Notes under the pieces: model-generated
What the model was told of the DNA's origin: nothing
Seen by the model: only the letters and a program-made list of their open reading frames with translations
Database searches by the model: none
Shown here: positions 44,511 through 57,300 of the stretch, one piece after another
How the letters are laid out: every line of letters starts with the position of its first letter
Position numbering within the stretch: position 1 is the first letter of the stretch
Assembly: GCA_049999725.1 (NCBI GenBank)
Contig: JBNGIS010035101.1
Coordinates: 1-60,871, forward strand
Length of the DNA stretch: 60,871 nt
Direction of reading: 5' to 3'
Origin: Haplomitrium mnioides
Lineage: Eukaryota; Marchantiophyta; Haplomitriopsida; Calobryales
Made by a program: the position numbers and the translations under genes

Positions 44511-46446
44511 GAAGTAGACGTCTTGGCAATTGTAGGATAAGGGCAACTGCGGAGAGAATCCTCGACACAATTTTGGTGCCGTCTGTGCAAAAGCAAATTC
44601 AACATAGGAAGAAATTGTCCCGGGAGTGCCTCTTGTAAGCAAAGAAATGTGGGTAGCAGGAGGCTGGCTGGCTTTCAGACCAGAGTTTCACTATACCATT
44701 CTTTGCGGATAAGTCGACGAAAACTAGGAAAAAGATGTACAATATGTAGAGATAGATTTGATAGAACTACCCAACAAGTGTTGACCAAGCTTTCCTGGGA
44801 TTCCCCCATAGGGCTTTGAAGAGATGACGGATGAATACTACACGCACGCCTCTGTTTTCTTCGAGTGAAAGACATCCTCACTACACAACTGCTCTATCCA
44901 TTACGTTCCGAAACCACAGAACGCGTAATGCTGAGCGATCTATCCATCGATTTGCAGGTGCAAATCTCTCATCGTTCCGCCATAGCTGCTGCTTTGCTGG
45001 AGGAGCAGCCGCCGACTCCGCCGCCACGCTTAAAGGAACAAACGGCGCCAAATCACCGCTATGGCGGCAAGTCTGGTGCTGTACTAGAAATCGTTGCACC
45101 TACTTTACAGCAGGGAGTAAAAGTTATGAGTTGAGAGAGGATGCGCGCGAGAGAGAGAGATGATGATGATGACTCTTCGTAGCTTCGACTGTGCTTGGTC
45201 CAATCGTCCTTGGTCTCTCGCATGTGTGAAAGATTGAATAGTGCGGACCAATTCTTCACTTGGATGGAGTTCATGAATGAATGATCGGGTGGTGAGTGAG
45301 TGAATACGTACACACTGTAGAGCTTAGAAAATGAATGAGAAGAGAAGTGAGGAAGGCATGCATGAACGAACCAACGATGAAGAATCCGCTAACCTACTCC
45401 AATATACTGTAGATCCATGCATCCATAGATGTACACAGTACAGTACAGACTCGCCCACAGGCTTTGTCAGCAGGAGCATTGGGTTGAAGGGAAAAATGGT
45501 AATCCAAGGTGGAAAGTACATCCAGTTTGCTGTTGATGACAGACTTATGATTGGTGTGTCACACCAACTCTCTTGAATCTTCATTTTCTTCCCTCGCGAG
45601 CTCTCGAGACTGTGTACTGTACCGTACTTCTACTGCGTCGCAGGGAAGCATTCCCTAAAGTTTCCAAATTGCTGAATTCATCAAATGTAATAGAGAGGAA
45701 ACCAAATTGCTTTTGGTGGCACTCCCTGCACTGTTTGTAGCTTCCTCTATCTTTCAAGTTCATGCAAAAGACAAAACTTTGTAAGAGAAACAATCAGTAG
45801 TAGTGTGGTGGAATTGATGGCACCTTACCCAGATACCTCCTGGACATGTCGTCCTAATGTGTGCCAACTTTTAATCAGCTTTGGACTTTCTTTTTCGCAT
45901 AGATTTGGCAAAAGGAGATAACATTTGTGTTGGCAGGAGTGAGCTTGGGCAGTCGGTTCGCATGTCTGTTTTGCTTTTGGGGTTGGTAGAATGTTTACTA
46001 AAGGTGAACTTTGGAAAATGTCGATGTCAGTTCAGTTAAGAAAGTTGGGAAGTACTTCAGCAGTTCCCAATGTCTAGGGATTGGCTAAACCATGTTTATA
46101 GCATCAAATTTCATAGCTTGGGATTACCCCACTTGTTAGTCAATCCTGCGAATACTAATTTAACAAAGTAGCTCAATCTAGCCTTGCTAATTAAAGATGT
46201 CGTACGGGACTTGTGCCAAGGCCAACGTTAATCAACCTAATCACAGATTCTTCAGCAGAAATTTCAAATTGAAAAGCAAATCAGGAAAATTGCTTGTTAC
46301 TACTGTTGTGATTTCCGTCCACTTCTTAATACCCAAATCTGTTTCCGTTGGGGACATGATCCTCTTAGAAAGGTAGGTAGAGCATACAGCAAAAAATCAG
46401 AGGTCGCCGTCGTCGTTTTCTGTCACGCTTTTTTTTCTTTGTAGGA
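44511..46446. other. Spacer downstream of the receptor kinase
   Basis: Presumably includes the kinase 3' untranslated region. A (GA)n run at 45149-45160 is followed by (ATG)n to about 45171. An 89-codon open frame at 44865-45134 has no recognisable motif and is not called. Nothing else could be supported. Confidence 0.5.
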
Positions 46447-47497
46447 TTGTCGGGTGGTACGCAGGTTTCGCTGTCTTTCTACGAGTCCAGGATGCTTGTT
46501 GTCTACTCATTCATTAATGGCAACTTCCGTTACTGGAATCTGAGGTTTTGTACTTTCCCATTTATTTCGTTGCGGAGATTTTTAAAACACCTGTCACACC
46601 CAGCAGCTTTTAGTACGGGGTGTACTGTGATGATTACAATCTTCACGTATTGGATTGATTTGAGACTAAAACGGTCCCACGCAAACCCACGCAAACCAAG
46701 GTCGGAGCACGCAGGCGCTGTTCATAGGGCCCAGTCTTTGCAGCTCAACGTGATCAAGTTGATGGTGCTAAGGAGCATTGTAGAATTCCACTGTAGTGTC
46801 GTAGGCAGTATACTGTCGGAGGCAGTGACGTGGCCGTCTTTCCTCCTTGTAACCCAATTGTTCCACGGAAGAATATATCCATCCCACAGCACTTTCCAAG
46901 ATGGCTGTTGGGCTGGTACATCCAGACCGCAACAGACAGCAGACAGACACTCCAAGAGTGGAATTGTGGGAATCACAAGCGATCGCCAGCTTTGGAAATT
47001 TGCAAGCAGGTTTTTGAACTGTCTATTTCGATGTACTGTTTTTAACTTTAGTCACTTTGATTTTCATCTTCGATTTAAGATCTCACTTTTGTGTGTTTAT
47101 TGCAGTGACGCAGTGTTCGAAAACCCAATCGCGACAGTGCAATGTACTAGTCCCAGACACATTCGTAGAAATGTAAAAATGTCTTTGTTTAACAAACGTG
47201 TGTTTTGCTGTGGTGCCATGTGGAACAGCTTCACCGTATTGTCTGTCACCAGTGCTACTTACACAGCATCAACCTGGACTGGAGCCCACCATCACTCAAG
47301 ATATCCGTGTTGCTGCACCTGGGTTTTTCATACTGAAGAATGAAGTCGAGGGTGGCTCCAGTACTTACTCTGGTTGGTTATCCAGCAATAATCTAGTGTC
47401 GTTCCACATACAGCAAGCGATACGCAACTCTTACATGAGAGAAAAGGCGACTGTGGCAAAAGACACCTTCAACCTCTGGATGGTGTCGCCGACCTAA
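46447..47497 (+). CDS. Possible unidentified gene, exon structure unresolved
   Basis: I do not recognise this. One frame is open for 298 codons (46447-47343). A second + frame is open from about 47177 to TAA at 47495-47497 and encodes a protein-like C-terminus (TITQDIRVAAPGFFILKNEV, SSTYSGWLSSNNL, SYMREKATVAKDTFNLW). An AATAAA follows at 47552. Possible splice sites are a GAG/GTTTTG donor near 46541, acceptors ending GCAG near 46830 and 47103, and a CAG/GTTTTT donor near 47011. A multi-exon + strand gene ending at 47497 and converging on RPA2 is plausible. It could also be a gene remnant; exon limits given here are only the outer bounds. Confidence 0.3.
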
Positions 47498-47562
47498 AAC
47501 TCACTGTCAAATGAATGTTACCTTTTAGTAATGGGGCCCAGACTTGTACAGAATAAACGAAA

Positions 47563-47692
47563 GTCTACCTATAAGTAGAGCAGCTGCCCACCATCTAGTC
47601 TTTTCAGAGAAACCCAAAATTCTCAACGATAGCCTACCTGCAACGAGAGCTGCCAACATCCCAGTCTTTTCAGTCGAACCCAAAATTCTCTT
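47563..47692. repeat. Two-copy direct repeat of about 64 bp
   Basis: The unit contains GCCTACCT or GTCTACCT, then AGAGCTGCC or AGCAGCTGCC, then AGTCTTTTCAG and AACCCAAAATTCTC. The copies end at 47624 and 47692. It lies in the spacer between the possible gene and RPA2. Confidence 0.75.
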
Positions 47693-48184
47693 CTGGTTAT
47701 ATTCTTCAGGGCCTAAAAGCTTTTGTCCAGTACTCAGTACCTATGGAAGGACGCCCCAAAAGTTGGGCTCCGTACCCGAGATTACAAATCATTACCCACT
47801 CACAGATCACCACGTTACTGCCTCTCATAACTGAAAATCCATTGTTTATCCCAAGCACTTACTTTAGAGCTGTAGTAACACAGCAGGGATTACAATTTCC
47901 AAGACCTGCCATTGAATCGGATTTCAACTTTAAAAGGGAATTAGTCCTGGTCAAGTATGACAACATGCAATGTAAAATTACAAACAACTTTGGGAATAAC
48001 ACAAACCATAAACCCCTGGAGCTCATGTCCTGGAAGTATGATTTGGTAATGACTAGCCCCGTGCGTAATGAAACAGGATTAACTTGATTAAAAGCTGTTG
48101 CCAAACATGTGCTACTTATACACAGTTGAGTACAGAGAACAATCACTTCAGCTAGGGATTCCGAGCCCGGTCACAGAGCATTGA

Positions 48185-50854
48185 CTAGCCATTGGTAGAC
48201 TTATAGTGGTCGTCATCGATAGTTGAATATATGAAACCTTCATTCACAAGGAAGTCAATGGCATCCCTGCGATAATGGATGATAACCATCAATTAGAGAA
48301 AGTACCCATTACGATTGAAGGCGACAGCTAATTCAAACGCTGTATGCCGACAGAACGACAAAGTCTGATACATACTTGACTTGCTGCTTGGAGTAGCCAA
48401 CCATCCTACGAGCTACATCATCCACATGAAGCCCTGCCTCAATTGACCTGCCCAAACAAGCACCAAGTAAGAGACTGTCGTGAGCAATTAATGCCCAAGA
48501 ATTTTTCTTCGTAATAACAGACGAGGGGACAGAAGAATCTGCCACAGAAGCATGAATTTATCACAAATAAATTTCTTCCAAGGTTGTTTTCATTACCACC
48601 TTTCAATTAACAGCCCACAGCAGATGTAAAAACTGGTGCCAGGAGTTACATGGTAGAGAAAATGCCAACATCTACCATATCCTTGACAGAGGAAGGCTTA
48701 CAAATTTGCTGGTTCCTCAAATATAGCATGCACTCTCTTCTGGCACTCATCGACAGAATTGTGTGCTGCAGCTGTTGGTGCCATGTACTGCAAACAAGGG
48801 AGACGAGTCAACTTTTTCGATTGTTATAAGGAAAAGTTTGACAATGGCAAGCACAAATAATAGCTATGACACCAGGCAATCTGAAAAAGAGATAGCAACA
48901 ATCAAACTGGTGCATCAAAAACTTACTTGATTGTAGTTTGCATTCCGTGTGATGCCTGGATTAGAAGAAATCCCTGACATTGTCGCTGTACCATAGACAG
49001 ATGTGCTACCAGGAGTTCTTACAGTTGAATTGAGTACCTAATGCACGAGTGTAGTCACGACAAAACCAATGCACACCTTTTAAGTGGAGACAAATAACAT
49101 CTACCAGCCTTGCAAATTACAAAACTGCCTTAACGCCGACTCTGCACCATATGTAGATGCCCAGACCTTCTTTGTGTTGGATGGTGGTCATTAGATACAT
49201 CGAAATAAACCACTGAGACCAGACATGCTAGAAATATCATCGTATTTGCAAAATGTGTTCATAATAAAGATCCCCAGAAAAAAGTAGATCTAAATAAATA
49301 TTCATCATGAATGCTACGAAGTTAGAGAACGCGGAATTGTAATTATCAATCCCAAGTGATGCGTTACCTGTCCTTTCGAATTGGAAACATGCACCAGGAT
49401 ACATTCTAAGAAGTGAAATGTGACCTCGTTGAAGTTTGTGATTGGCCTGCACAATAGCAAAGTATAGATGTGTTACAAGAGCAGAAAATACTAAAGTCAA
49501 TTGCAAACTAATTTCACGGACAGCTCCTATCACACCCTTCTCAAATACAACAGTTTAACCCTACCTCACGGCAAACGCAACAACGTTCCTTTTGCCTTGG
49601 AAGGACCTCAGATGACCATGAACTCTGACATAGCAGAAATTCCTGTGCACACAATCCTGAGGTTGAGCTTGGAAATGCACATGACAAGATTGGCAATCGT
49701 TAGGGAGACCCACAGAAGCACAGAGAAGCCAGCTACTCCGTCCGAGTAAACACTGGATCGTAGTTTGCTGCTAAGCTTACCTAGAAACAGTGAGCCAGAC
49801 AGTGTGGAGTTCAATTATAAGCAGCCATTACGAGGCACTGACAACCTTCCCCTTAAACAATACAGCATGCAGCTTCAAGTAATACTACGGAGATTAGCTG
49901 CTATCAACTCTTGTCTCATCATTCATGGGTGTCTACCATAGCTTTATTAAACGCTAACGCATACGCTTGTCTACTTACTGAGTAAGAGTAGTTCACTTAC
50001 TTGATGCTATCCAAGCTCTCATTTGCATCCTGCCCTTCAATCCTGCCAGGCGTAGCACAATCCATATGCAGTCAGCTTACAGAGACTCGATGATATAGTT
50101 GACCACTAAATCGATATGGGATAATGTTCCTATCTCTCCAACTGATTACAGGAATCGTGTGAGACTTGAAAGACAGTCTACAAGCACCCAACATATCTAT
50201 AACGACTGTGGCTTGAACTGCAAAAGAAATTAGCTTGCAGACTACAGAGGCTCACCATCGTTTCACTTCGATCTTGCCAGTGAAGTCATCAAGCGTAAAC
50301 GAAATATCAGTCGACTTTTCTTCTTTGTTGAGGAGCATTCCAACCAGCGTGATCTACGATTATTGCCAACGGAAGATTATGGCAAGTCCAGGTAACTAGA
50401 AGAGAGAAACATCACTCTACCACAAATAAATTGCAGGCTGTTGCATCTTAATAATAAAGAAAATAAAGGCAAATTGAAAGATGGAGGAGAACACTTACGT
50501 TATTCACCTCTTGCCCATCCACGTAGAAATTATCGTCGGAAGGCTTCTGCAACGCCGTGCTCAGTTGTTTGACTGTCAATGGCAAGAGCCCAGCGTTTGA
50601 AGAATTGCTTTTCTGATGTTTCAATCCAAGCACCAGTGAGAATCATCATCCATGACTAAAAACCGTTGTGATCTAAATCCAGCTTTGGTACGCAAATACA
50701 CACAATCTTGCAACCCAAACAAGGCTGGGGTGCCAATACAAACCCGACTGCCACCGGGGGACAATCCAGAGTCGGCATTTCCAACAGACTGCGACGGCAT
50801 GAACCCTCCCCCTCCGAAAAGCGACGCACCATCAGTTCCATGATCAGAATACAT
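48185..50854 (-). CDS. RPA2: Replication protein A 32-kDa subunit (RPA2), ten exons
   Basis: RPA2 is the middle subunit of the nuclear RPA trimer that coats single-stranded DNA in replication, repair and recombination. Exons, all with GT-AG borders and in-frame joins: 50854-50744, 50612-50499, 50353-50256, 50042-50001, 49642-49565, 49446-49368, 49037-48927, 48787-48702, 48447-48376, 48266-48185; 873 nt, 290 residues. The N-terminus is Gly/Ser-rich with [13 protein letters not shown], including an SQ site of the type phosphorylated by ATM/ATR. The OB fold covers about residues 45-170: [76 protein letters not shown] linker follows, then a C-terminal winged helix (about 220-290) ending [19 protein letters not shown]. 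Length and intron number fit plant RPA2. NFCYVRV occurs where NGMYVRV is usual in plants. The start is the only ATG giving the conserved N-terminus. Confidence 0.94.
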
Positions 50855-50937
50855 TTCCTACAGCGTCCTGTTCTGCTCTACTCTACTTTCTCATACACTG
50901 AATTCAAAGTGTTGCGGGATGCGCTTTCAAGCCATCT

Positions 50938-50945
50938 GGCGGGAA
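50938..50945 (-). promoter_or_regulatory. E2F-like site upstream of RPA2
   Basis: On the minus strand this reads TTCCCGCC, matching the E2F consensus TTSSCGSS, 84-91 bp before the RPA2 start codon. A near-match, TTTCCGCC, lies at 50975-50968. RPA genes are known E2F targets in S phase, so cell-cycle control is a reasonable inference. Confidence 0.6.
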
Positions 50946-50956
50946 CCACAAATTAG

Positions 50957-51760
50957 GGTTGATGAGTGGCGGAAAACTAGTGGAAATTGTTTTATTTGTT
51001 ACTTAAAAGGCGTTTCTCCAAATTTGGGTGGATCTTTTTCCAAATCTCTAAAATGAAAATGGCAAAAGCATTAGATGATAGCTACCAAAGGAAATTGCGG
51101 AGAGAATTTGAAGGCTGGTTCATGGTCTCACAAAACCAACAAAAATGAAAATCACAAAAGCATTAGATGATGGCTGCCAAGATCATCTACCTCAAGTAAA
51201 TGGCAAAGAGCATTTGATAGTTGGATAACATAGTAAATTTCAATATACATCATAGTAAATTCCAATATCCAATATAATAAATTACAAAAGCATTTGATGA
51301 TTTTTTTCTTCTTCTTGCATGTGGAATGGCATATGATAAGCTGGATATTGTATTTGTTGAAGAGTTAATTCTATGAATGTTAGATTTCATTTGAAAATTG
51401 TCAATGTGTGCTTTAAGTCAAGCATTTTCTTTTTTTATTAATCAAATAGCACTTTGTTATTTTTTTAATGGTAATTTTTTAATCAAGCGGTGCTATTTTT
51501 GGATGTTTGTAATTGTTGAGGTGGGTTGCGTACTGTTATGATAGTTGTACAATTTTATAAATGTTGAGATGAAAGGTGAAAAGTTCTGAAAAATGTTCGC
51601 TCTTCATACAAATTTGCAGTCGATCATTTGACAACGCACAGTTTTGAAAAATGTTCATTCTTTTTAGAATTTTGTAATAATTCAGTCAAGCGCTACACAC
51701 ATTCAAAAAGTATTTATATTTCGTACAATATAGATCATTTATTACAATAACGCTAATTGA
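50957..51760. other. AT-rich spacer with no recognisable gene
   Basis: Beyond the RPA2 promoter the sequence is AT-rich, with a repeated phrase CAAAAGCATTAGATGATAGC or CAAAAGCATTAGATGATGGC near 51062 and 51158, and CAAAAGCATTTGATGAT near 51286. No coding region is supported. The gypsy LTR of E6 begins at 51761. Confidence 0.55.
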
Positions 51761-53973
51761 TGTAAGAGAATCTCAAAGACCAAATCCAAATAAGTAAGAA
51801 CTCATAGAGAACTCTAGTATAGTTCTTCAACCAAATGTCAATAAGGCAAGCAAAGCCACAACAATATAGCTCTAATAGAGTTATGCAACTCAATGTCCAA
51901 GCTAAAACCAATAGTGCAAGCAAAAGTTAAGCAACCAAATGACCCAAATGATTCGAGAGGAACTCTAGAATGAGTTGTGGGCTATGATATTTTTCTATTA
52001 ATACAAAAGAAGGTGGTGTCATCCTACTTCATTCACTTACAAGTCACTTCCAATTTCAACTCTAAAAGTGATCTTATATCATTTCACTTAGAGTAACTTC
52101 AAAACCAAGTAACCTTAAAATGATTTCAACCCTAAAATTGACCCTCTACTACTGTCTTCACTCTTTATTTTCTTATAAATAGCCCCATTTTCTAATCGAT
52201 CATGTCATTGTTATAACTTGCAGTTTTAAATAACCAAATAGCTTTTTGAGTGTGAATAGGTCCATCTCATATTCTTTATAATCATCAAGAACAATAGGTG
52301 GAGAAGGAATTCGCACATAATTTGGAAAAGAATATGAACTAGAAACAAAATGCTTAAGTTTAGATACATGGAATGCATGATGAATTTTCATACGGACAAG
52401 AAGATCAAGTTTGTATGCGATAGAACAAATAACTTGAGAAATGACCAATCCAAGTTGGAGATAACTTACAGACTTGAGTATCTAAGGAAAAACAAAGATC
52501 ATAAGTAGAAAGCATAACATAGTCACCTAAAACATACAAAAAATTTTAAAAAAATGTTTATCGACATATTTTTTTGTTCATTTTAAGTAATAACTAGATG
52601 GTTTCAAGCATCTTGCAAAAATGAAGATAAATTAAACAAAAAGGTATAAAGACTTGGAACATTAGAAGATGAAGGAGAAAGCAAACCATCAAAAACAAGA
52701 GGATATTGATCTAAATTAATAAAGAAAGGAGAAAATCCAGTACTTTCTTGTTTTGAGTTGTTGTATGCAAACTCCACAATCAGCAAGAAACTATCCCTTT
52801 CCGTATGATGAACGTTGATAAACGTTCAAAGCATATCCTTCATAGTGTGATTTGCGCGTTTAGTTTGCCCATCTGTTTGAGGATGATAGGTGCAATAGTA
52901 CAAACATAAGGTTGTGTTATCTATAAAAAAAAAATAGAGAGGAGTGAAGGAAGTAGTAGAGAGTCACTTTTATGGTTGAGATTAGATTACTTGCATTCGA
53001 AGTCACTTTTACAATTTTAGGGTTGAAATTAGAAATGACTTGTAAGTAAAGAAAGAATGATGACACCTTCTTCTCTCGTATAAATAGAAAGGCTTCTTAG
53101 CCTTACTCATCATTCTCGAGTTCCTCTCAATTTGATTTGGCTCTTTGTTTGCTTGGGTTTAGCTAGCACTCTTGGTTTTTGTTTGCTTATTGTCATTGAA
53201 TGGCATAACTCTATTGGAGTTATCTTGAAGTTGTTTCTCATTTGGAAGTTGGTCTTTGAGTTCGTTTACAATAGGTCGTAGATATAGATAGTTTAGTACC
53301 GAAAAATATGAACAACTCTCGCCCAAATGTCATAGTGAATCGTGGATCTCTATCAGACATTAACACCTTTATCATTCTATAGTATCAGAAGACTATATCA
53401 AAGTAAATCTTTGCCAATTGTGGAGCATCCACTATATCCACCATCGACGCTAGATGAGTTTTCTTGTTTAGCTTATTCACAAACACCTTAATAGCAATAA
53501 ACCCTCTATGTATGGTTGGAAGCAAAGTGACAAGATCTAAACTTAAATATTCCTAATGAGTAGTAGTAATCAGTAGTGGCTAAAGAAGACTATCTGGTTT
53601 TTGATTTGAAGCCTTTTTCTATTGACAGCTTTCACAATAATGAACAAAGTCACGAACATCTTGAGCTAGGTTTAGCCACCACCAATCGCATTGAAGCAAC
53701 CTTATAGTATTGTCTACCTCAAGATACCTATAGATTTTAATGTTATGTGCTTCTTGTAAACAGGCTATTCGAAGGGCATCATCTTGTGGAACATATATTT
53801 GATAATATTGATAGAAAATACCATTTCACATGGAAAATGCATGATACTCACTATCTTTGACCACCAAACGTGCTCTAACAAGATTAAAAAATGCATCTTC
53901 ATACAACTTTTGCTGAAAGTTGACACTGGTTGCTTCATCAAGATGCAATATACTAACAATTGCAACCTCAAAT
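51761..53973 (-). mobile_element. E6: minus-strand gypsy fragment split by a solo LTR and cut by E7
   Basis: The left LTR starts TGTAAGAGAATCTC at 51761 and breaks off at 52186, before the usual TTGTACTATTACA end, joining directly to a decayed polypurine complement. The minus-strand body holds integrase C-terminal sequence (SIAYKLDLLVRMKIHHAFH near 52420), integrase core to 52890, a solo LTR (52891-53270), more integrase core (53276-53600), and the zinc-finger and spacer region to 53973. Everything from RNase H on is missing because E7 begins there. All frames are broken. Confidence 0.85.
52891..53270 (+). mobile_element. Solo gypsy LTR inside E6
   Basis: A 380-bp + orientation LTR from TGCAATAGTACAAAC to GAGTTCGTTTACA is flanked by ATAGG on both sides (52886-52890 and 53271-53275). 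E6 integrase sequence resumes directly after the second ATAGG. Confidence 0.93.
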
Positions 53974-54382
53974 TGCAATAATACAAGCATAAGGTTGTGC
54001 TATTTATAAGAAAATAGAGAGGAGTGAAGGAAGTAGTAGAAGGTTGTTTTTAAAGTTGGGATAAGATTAATTACCTTCGAAGTCACTTTTAGAGTTTTAG
54101 GGTTGAAATTAGATGTGACTTGTAAGTGAAGAAAGAGGGATGACACCCTCTTCTCTTGTATAAATAGAAGGGCTTTATATCCCCACCCCTCATTTTGGAG
54201 TTCCTCTCAATTCGGTTTGGCTCTTTGGTTGTTTGGCTTTGGCTTGCATTCTTGGTTTTTATTTGTTTATTGGCCTTAGGTTGTGTAACTCTATTAGAGT
54301 TATCTTGAAGTTGTTACTTATTTGGAAGTTGACCCTTGAGTTCTTTTACATTGGTATAAAAGCCATGGTTCTTTTTGGTGGA

Positions 54383-57300
54383 ATGGAGAATCAAGAAGCA
54401 AGGATATAAGCGATGCAACAACAAATTGAACATTTTTCTCGCCTTCTAGAAGTTCAAATACAAATGGGAAAGAGGGCACATTATCAAGAAGAAGAAAGCC
54501 ATATCCAATTTCCCAAACCAAAAGCATATAATGGGAAGACGGTTCCTAGCGTATCTGAGAATTTTTTGCTTGATTTGTAAACAATATTTTGAGGCTACAA
54601 ATATAACAGAGGTTGGTTGAAGAATTCTATTTGTTGCAAGTCAATTGGAGAGAGTGGCAAAAACATAGTGGAGAAATCAAATTGAGCAAGCTCAACATGG
54701 ATTTGTTGCTCCAATTGCTTCTTGGCAAGAGTTCAAAAAAGCAGTGAATTTAAGATTTAGAGTTTCGAATGCTCCAAAGATGGCAAGAGATTGATTGGCA
54801 GAATTGAAGCAATTTGGCACGATGAGGAGCTATATCGTACAATTTCATAATATCATTATGCAAATTTCTAATATGAGTGAGGGAGAAGCTTTAGATTGCT
54901 TTGTTTGAGGATTGAAGCCTCACACTAGAATAGAAGTGACAATGAGAGAGCCATCTCAACTAGAAGAAACAATGCGTATGGTTGAACTATACGACTCATT
55001 ATTAGCAACTACCGAAGTTAAACCACGGCCACAACAAGCTTTGCCAATTGTTTATGTGCCACCAAATGAAGTTGTACCTATAGAGATTGATGTGGCGCAA
55101 AGAGTGGCACTTATCAATGTAGAATGTGAGCGTTTACGCCAAAGTGGAGTTTGTTTTTATTGTCAACAACTTGGTCATATGACTGCAAATTGCCCATGTT
55201 GCCAAGGTCGACCACACATTCCTGTTGAAGTAGCCATTGTGGCATAAGAAAATCAAAGAAATGACAAACCTGAGTAAAGCAGTCGACCAGTTTACTGAGA
55301 GCTTAATTAGTTTAAATGGAATTTGAAGCTTGATAATAATTCAAAGCACCTTGTTTCATCTAGATGGCATGATTGATGAGCATTATTGTAGAATGTTGGT
55401 AGATTGTAGAAGTTTTGAAGTTTTCATCTCACTACATTCTGCAAAGAAAGTCAAAGCCAAAACTTTGCCTATTAATAGAAGTTTTGTGACTATAGCCGAT
55501 GGCAGAAAACATGAGGTTTTCAACTCACACAAGCAATTTCTTCTAAGAATTGACAAAGAGTATGAGGATTCTATGGATTTTGTCAATGCACCCATATAGT
55601 ATGACATTATTTTAGGTTTGCTTTGGCTTGCAGAAACATGAGCTTTTCAACTCACACAAGCTATTTCTTCTTAAAATTGGCAAAGAGTATGAGTAATCTA
55701 TGGATTCTATTAATGCACCCACATAATATGGCATTATTTTGAGCTTGCTTTGGCTTGAAGATCAAGTCGCTCAAGTTGATTAGCGAAACGAAAAATTCAA
55801 GCTACTTTACAAGACATCGGTTTCTTTTGCGACGTCCAGCACAGTTGGTGAAGAGGCCCAAATCAATTCAACGTGATGCTTTGATGGAGAAAGAGTTGCA
55901 TATCTTTGCTGTATAGATCAAATCTATCATGAACTTGAATAAGGAAGGAGGGAAATCTGTACCGATCTCAGTGATTGATGATATTTTGAATGAGTTTTCA
56001 TATGTATTTCGAGATGATTTGTAAAAAATGCTACCAAATGATAGTGGAATGCCCTTTCTGATTGAGTTGATATCAAAAAGTACATCTTATAGTTGGTCTA
56101 TATACTAGTTATCGCCACAAGAGTTGGAAGAGCTTTACAAGACCTTGACGGATCTTCTTGAGAAGGACATCATTTAGCATAATGTTTTTCTTTAGGGAGC
56201 ACCAATACTTTTTGTACCAAAGAAAGATGGTGAATTTTGTTTTTGTACAGATTATCGCGGGTTGAACAATCAAACAATAAAGAATGCTCATATTTTACCA
56301 CATATTGATAATTTGTTGGATCAGTTGAGTGGTGTGCAATTCTTTTCCAAATTGGATCTTCAAAGTGGTTGTTGGCAGATTTTTGTCAAGCAGAGTGATG
56401 TGCCAAAGACAATTTTTTGCACAAGGTATGGGCATTTTGAGTGGAAGGTACTTATATTTGGTCTGACTTGTGCTCCGGCTATATCCATGAATCAAATGCA
56501 TCAAATTTTTTATGGGCTATTGGATAAGTCAATTTTGGTGTTCTTGGATGACATTCTTATTTTTAGTTAAGTTGAAGCTGAGCATTTTAATTATTTGAAA
56601 GAAGTATTGCAAAGGTTGCGCAATTAGAAGTTTTATTATAAGATATCCAAGTGCAAACTTTAGAAGCAAGAGGTTATTTACACATGGCACAAGATGTCTG
56701 CGGATGGTATCAAGATGGAAGAAGAGAAAATGAAGGCTATCATAGAATGGCCAATACGAAATGAGGCAAAGGAAATTAGAGCCTTCAATAGAATGGCAAG
56801 CTTTTATTGATGATTCATCCTTTTTGCAGATCTACTTGGCAAGGAGTTCAAGTTTCAATGGACCACCAAAGAGCAAGGGACATTTCAGTAACTCAATGAT
56901 GCAATCTCTTCTTGTCTTATTCTACAACTATATGATCTAAATTCACATTGTACAGTTGATTTTGATGCTTCTAATTTTGCTATTGGAGCAGTTTTCAGTT
57001 TTCCAGCAAGAGTTGAGGATGGACTTTATCCAATTGCCTTCATGTCACGTTTTAAATGCAGGGGAGAAAAATTATTCTACAAGGTTCGAGAGCAATTGGC
57101 CAATGGTTTATGTTATCAAAATGTGGAGGCACTCTCTTTTGAGAAGACATGTGCTTATGTGCACAGATTACAAGTCATTGTTACAAGCGATCCATTTGGA
57201 AAATATGACAAGTTGTCATCACCGATATGAAGATCAATTGCAACTCTGATATCAACCTGGAATACAAGCCTGGAAGGTTGGACACCATTTTGGATGCATT

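Noticed and set aside
44865-45134. An 89-codon + frame with a proline run
   Set aside because: No recognisable motif, no homologue recalled, probably within the kinase 3' region. Not enough to call.
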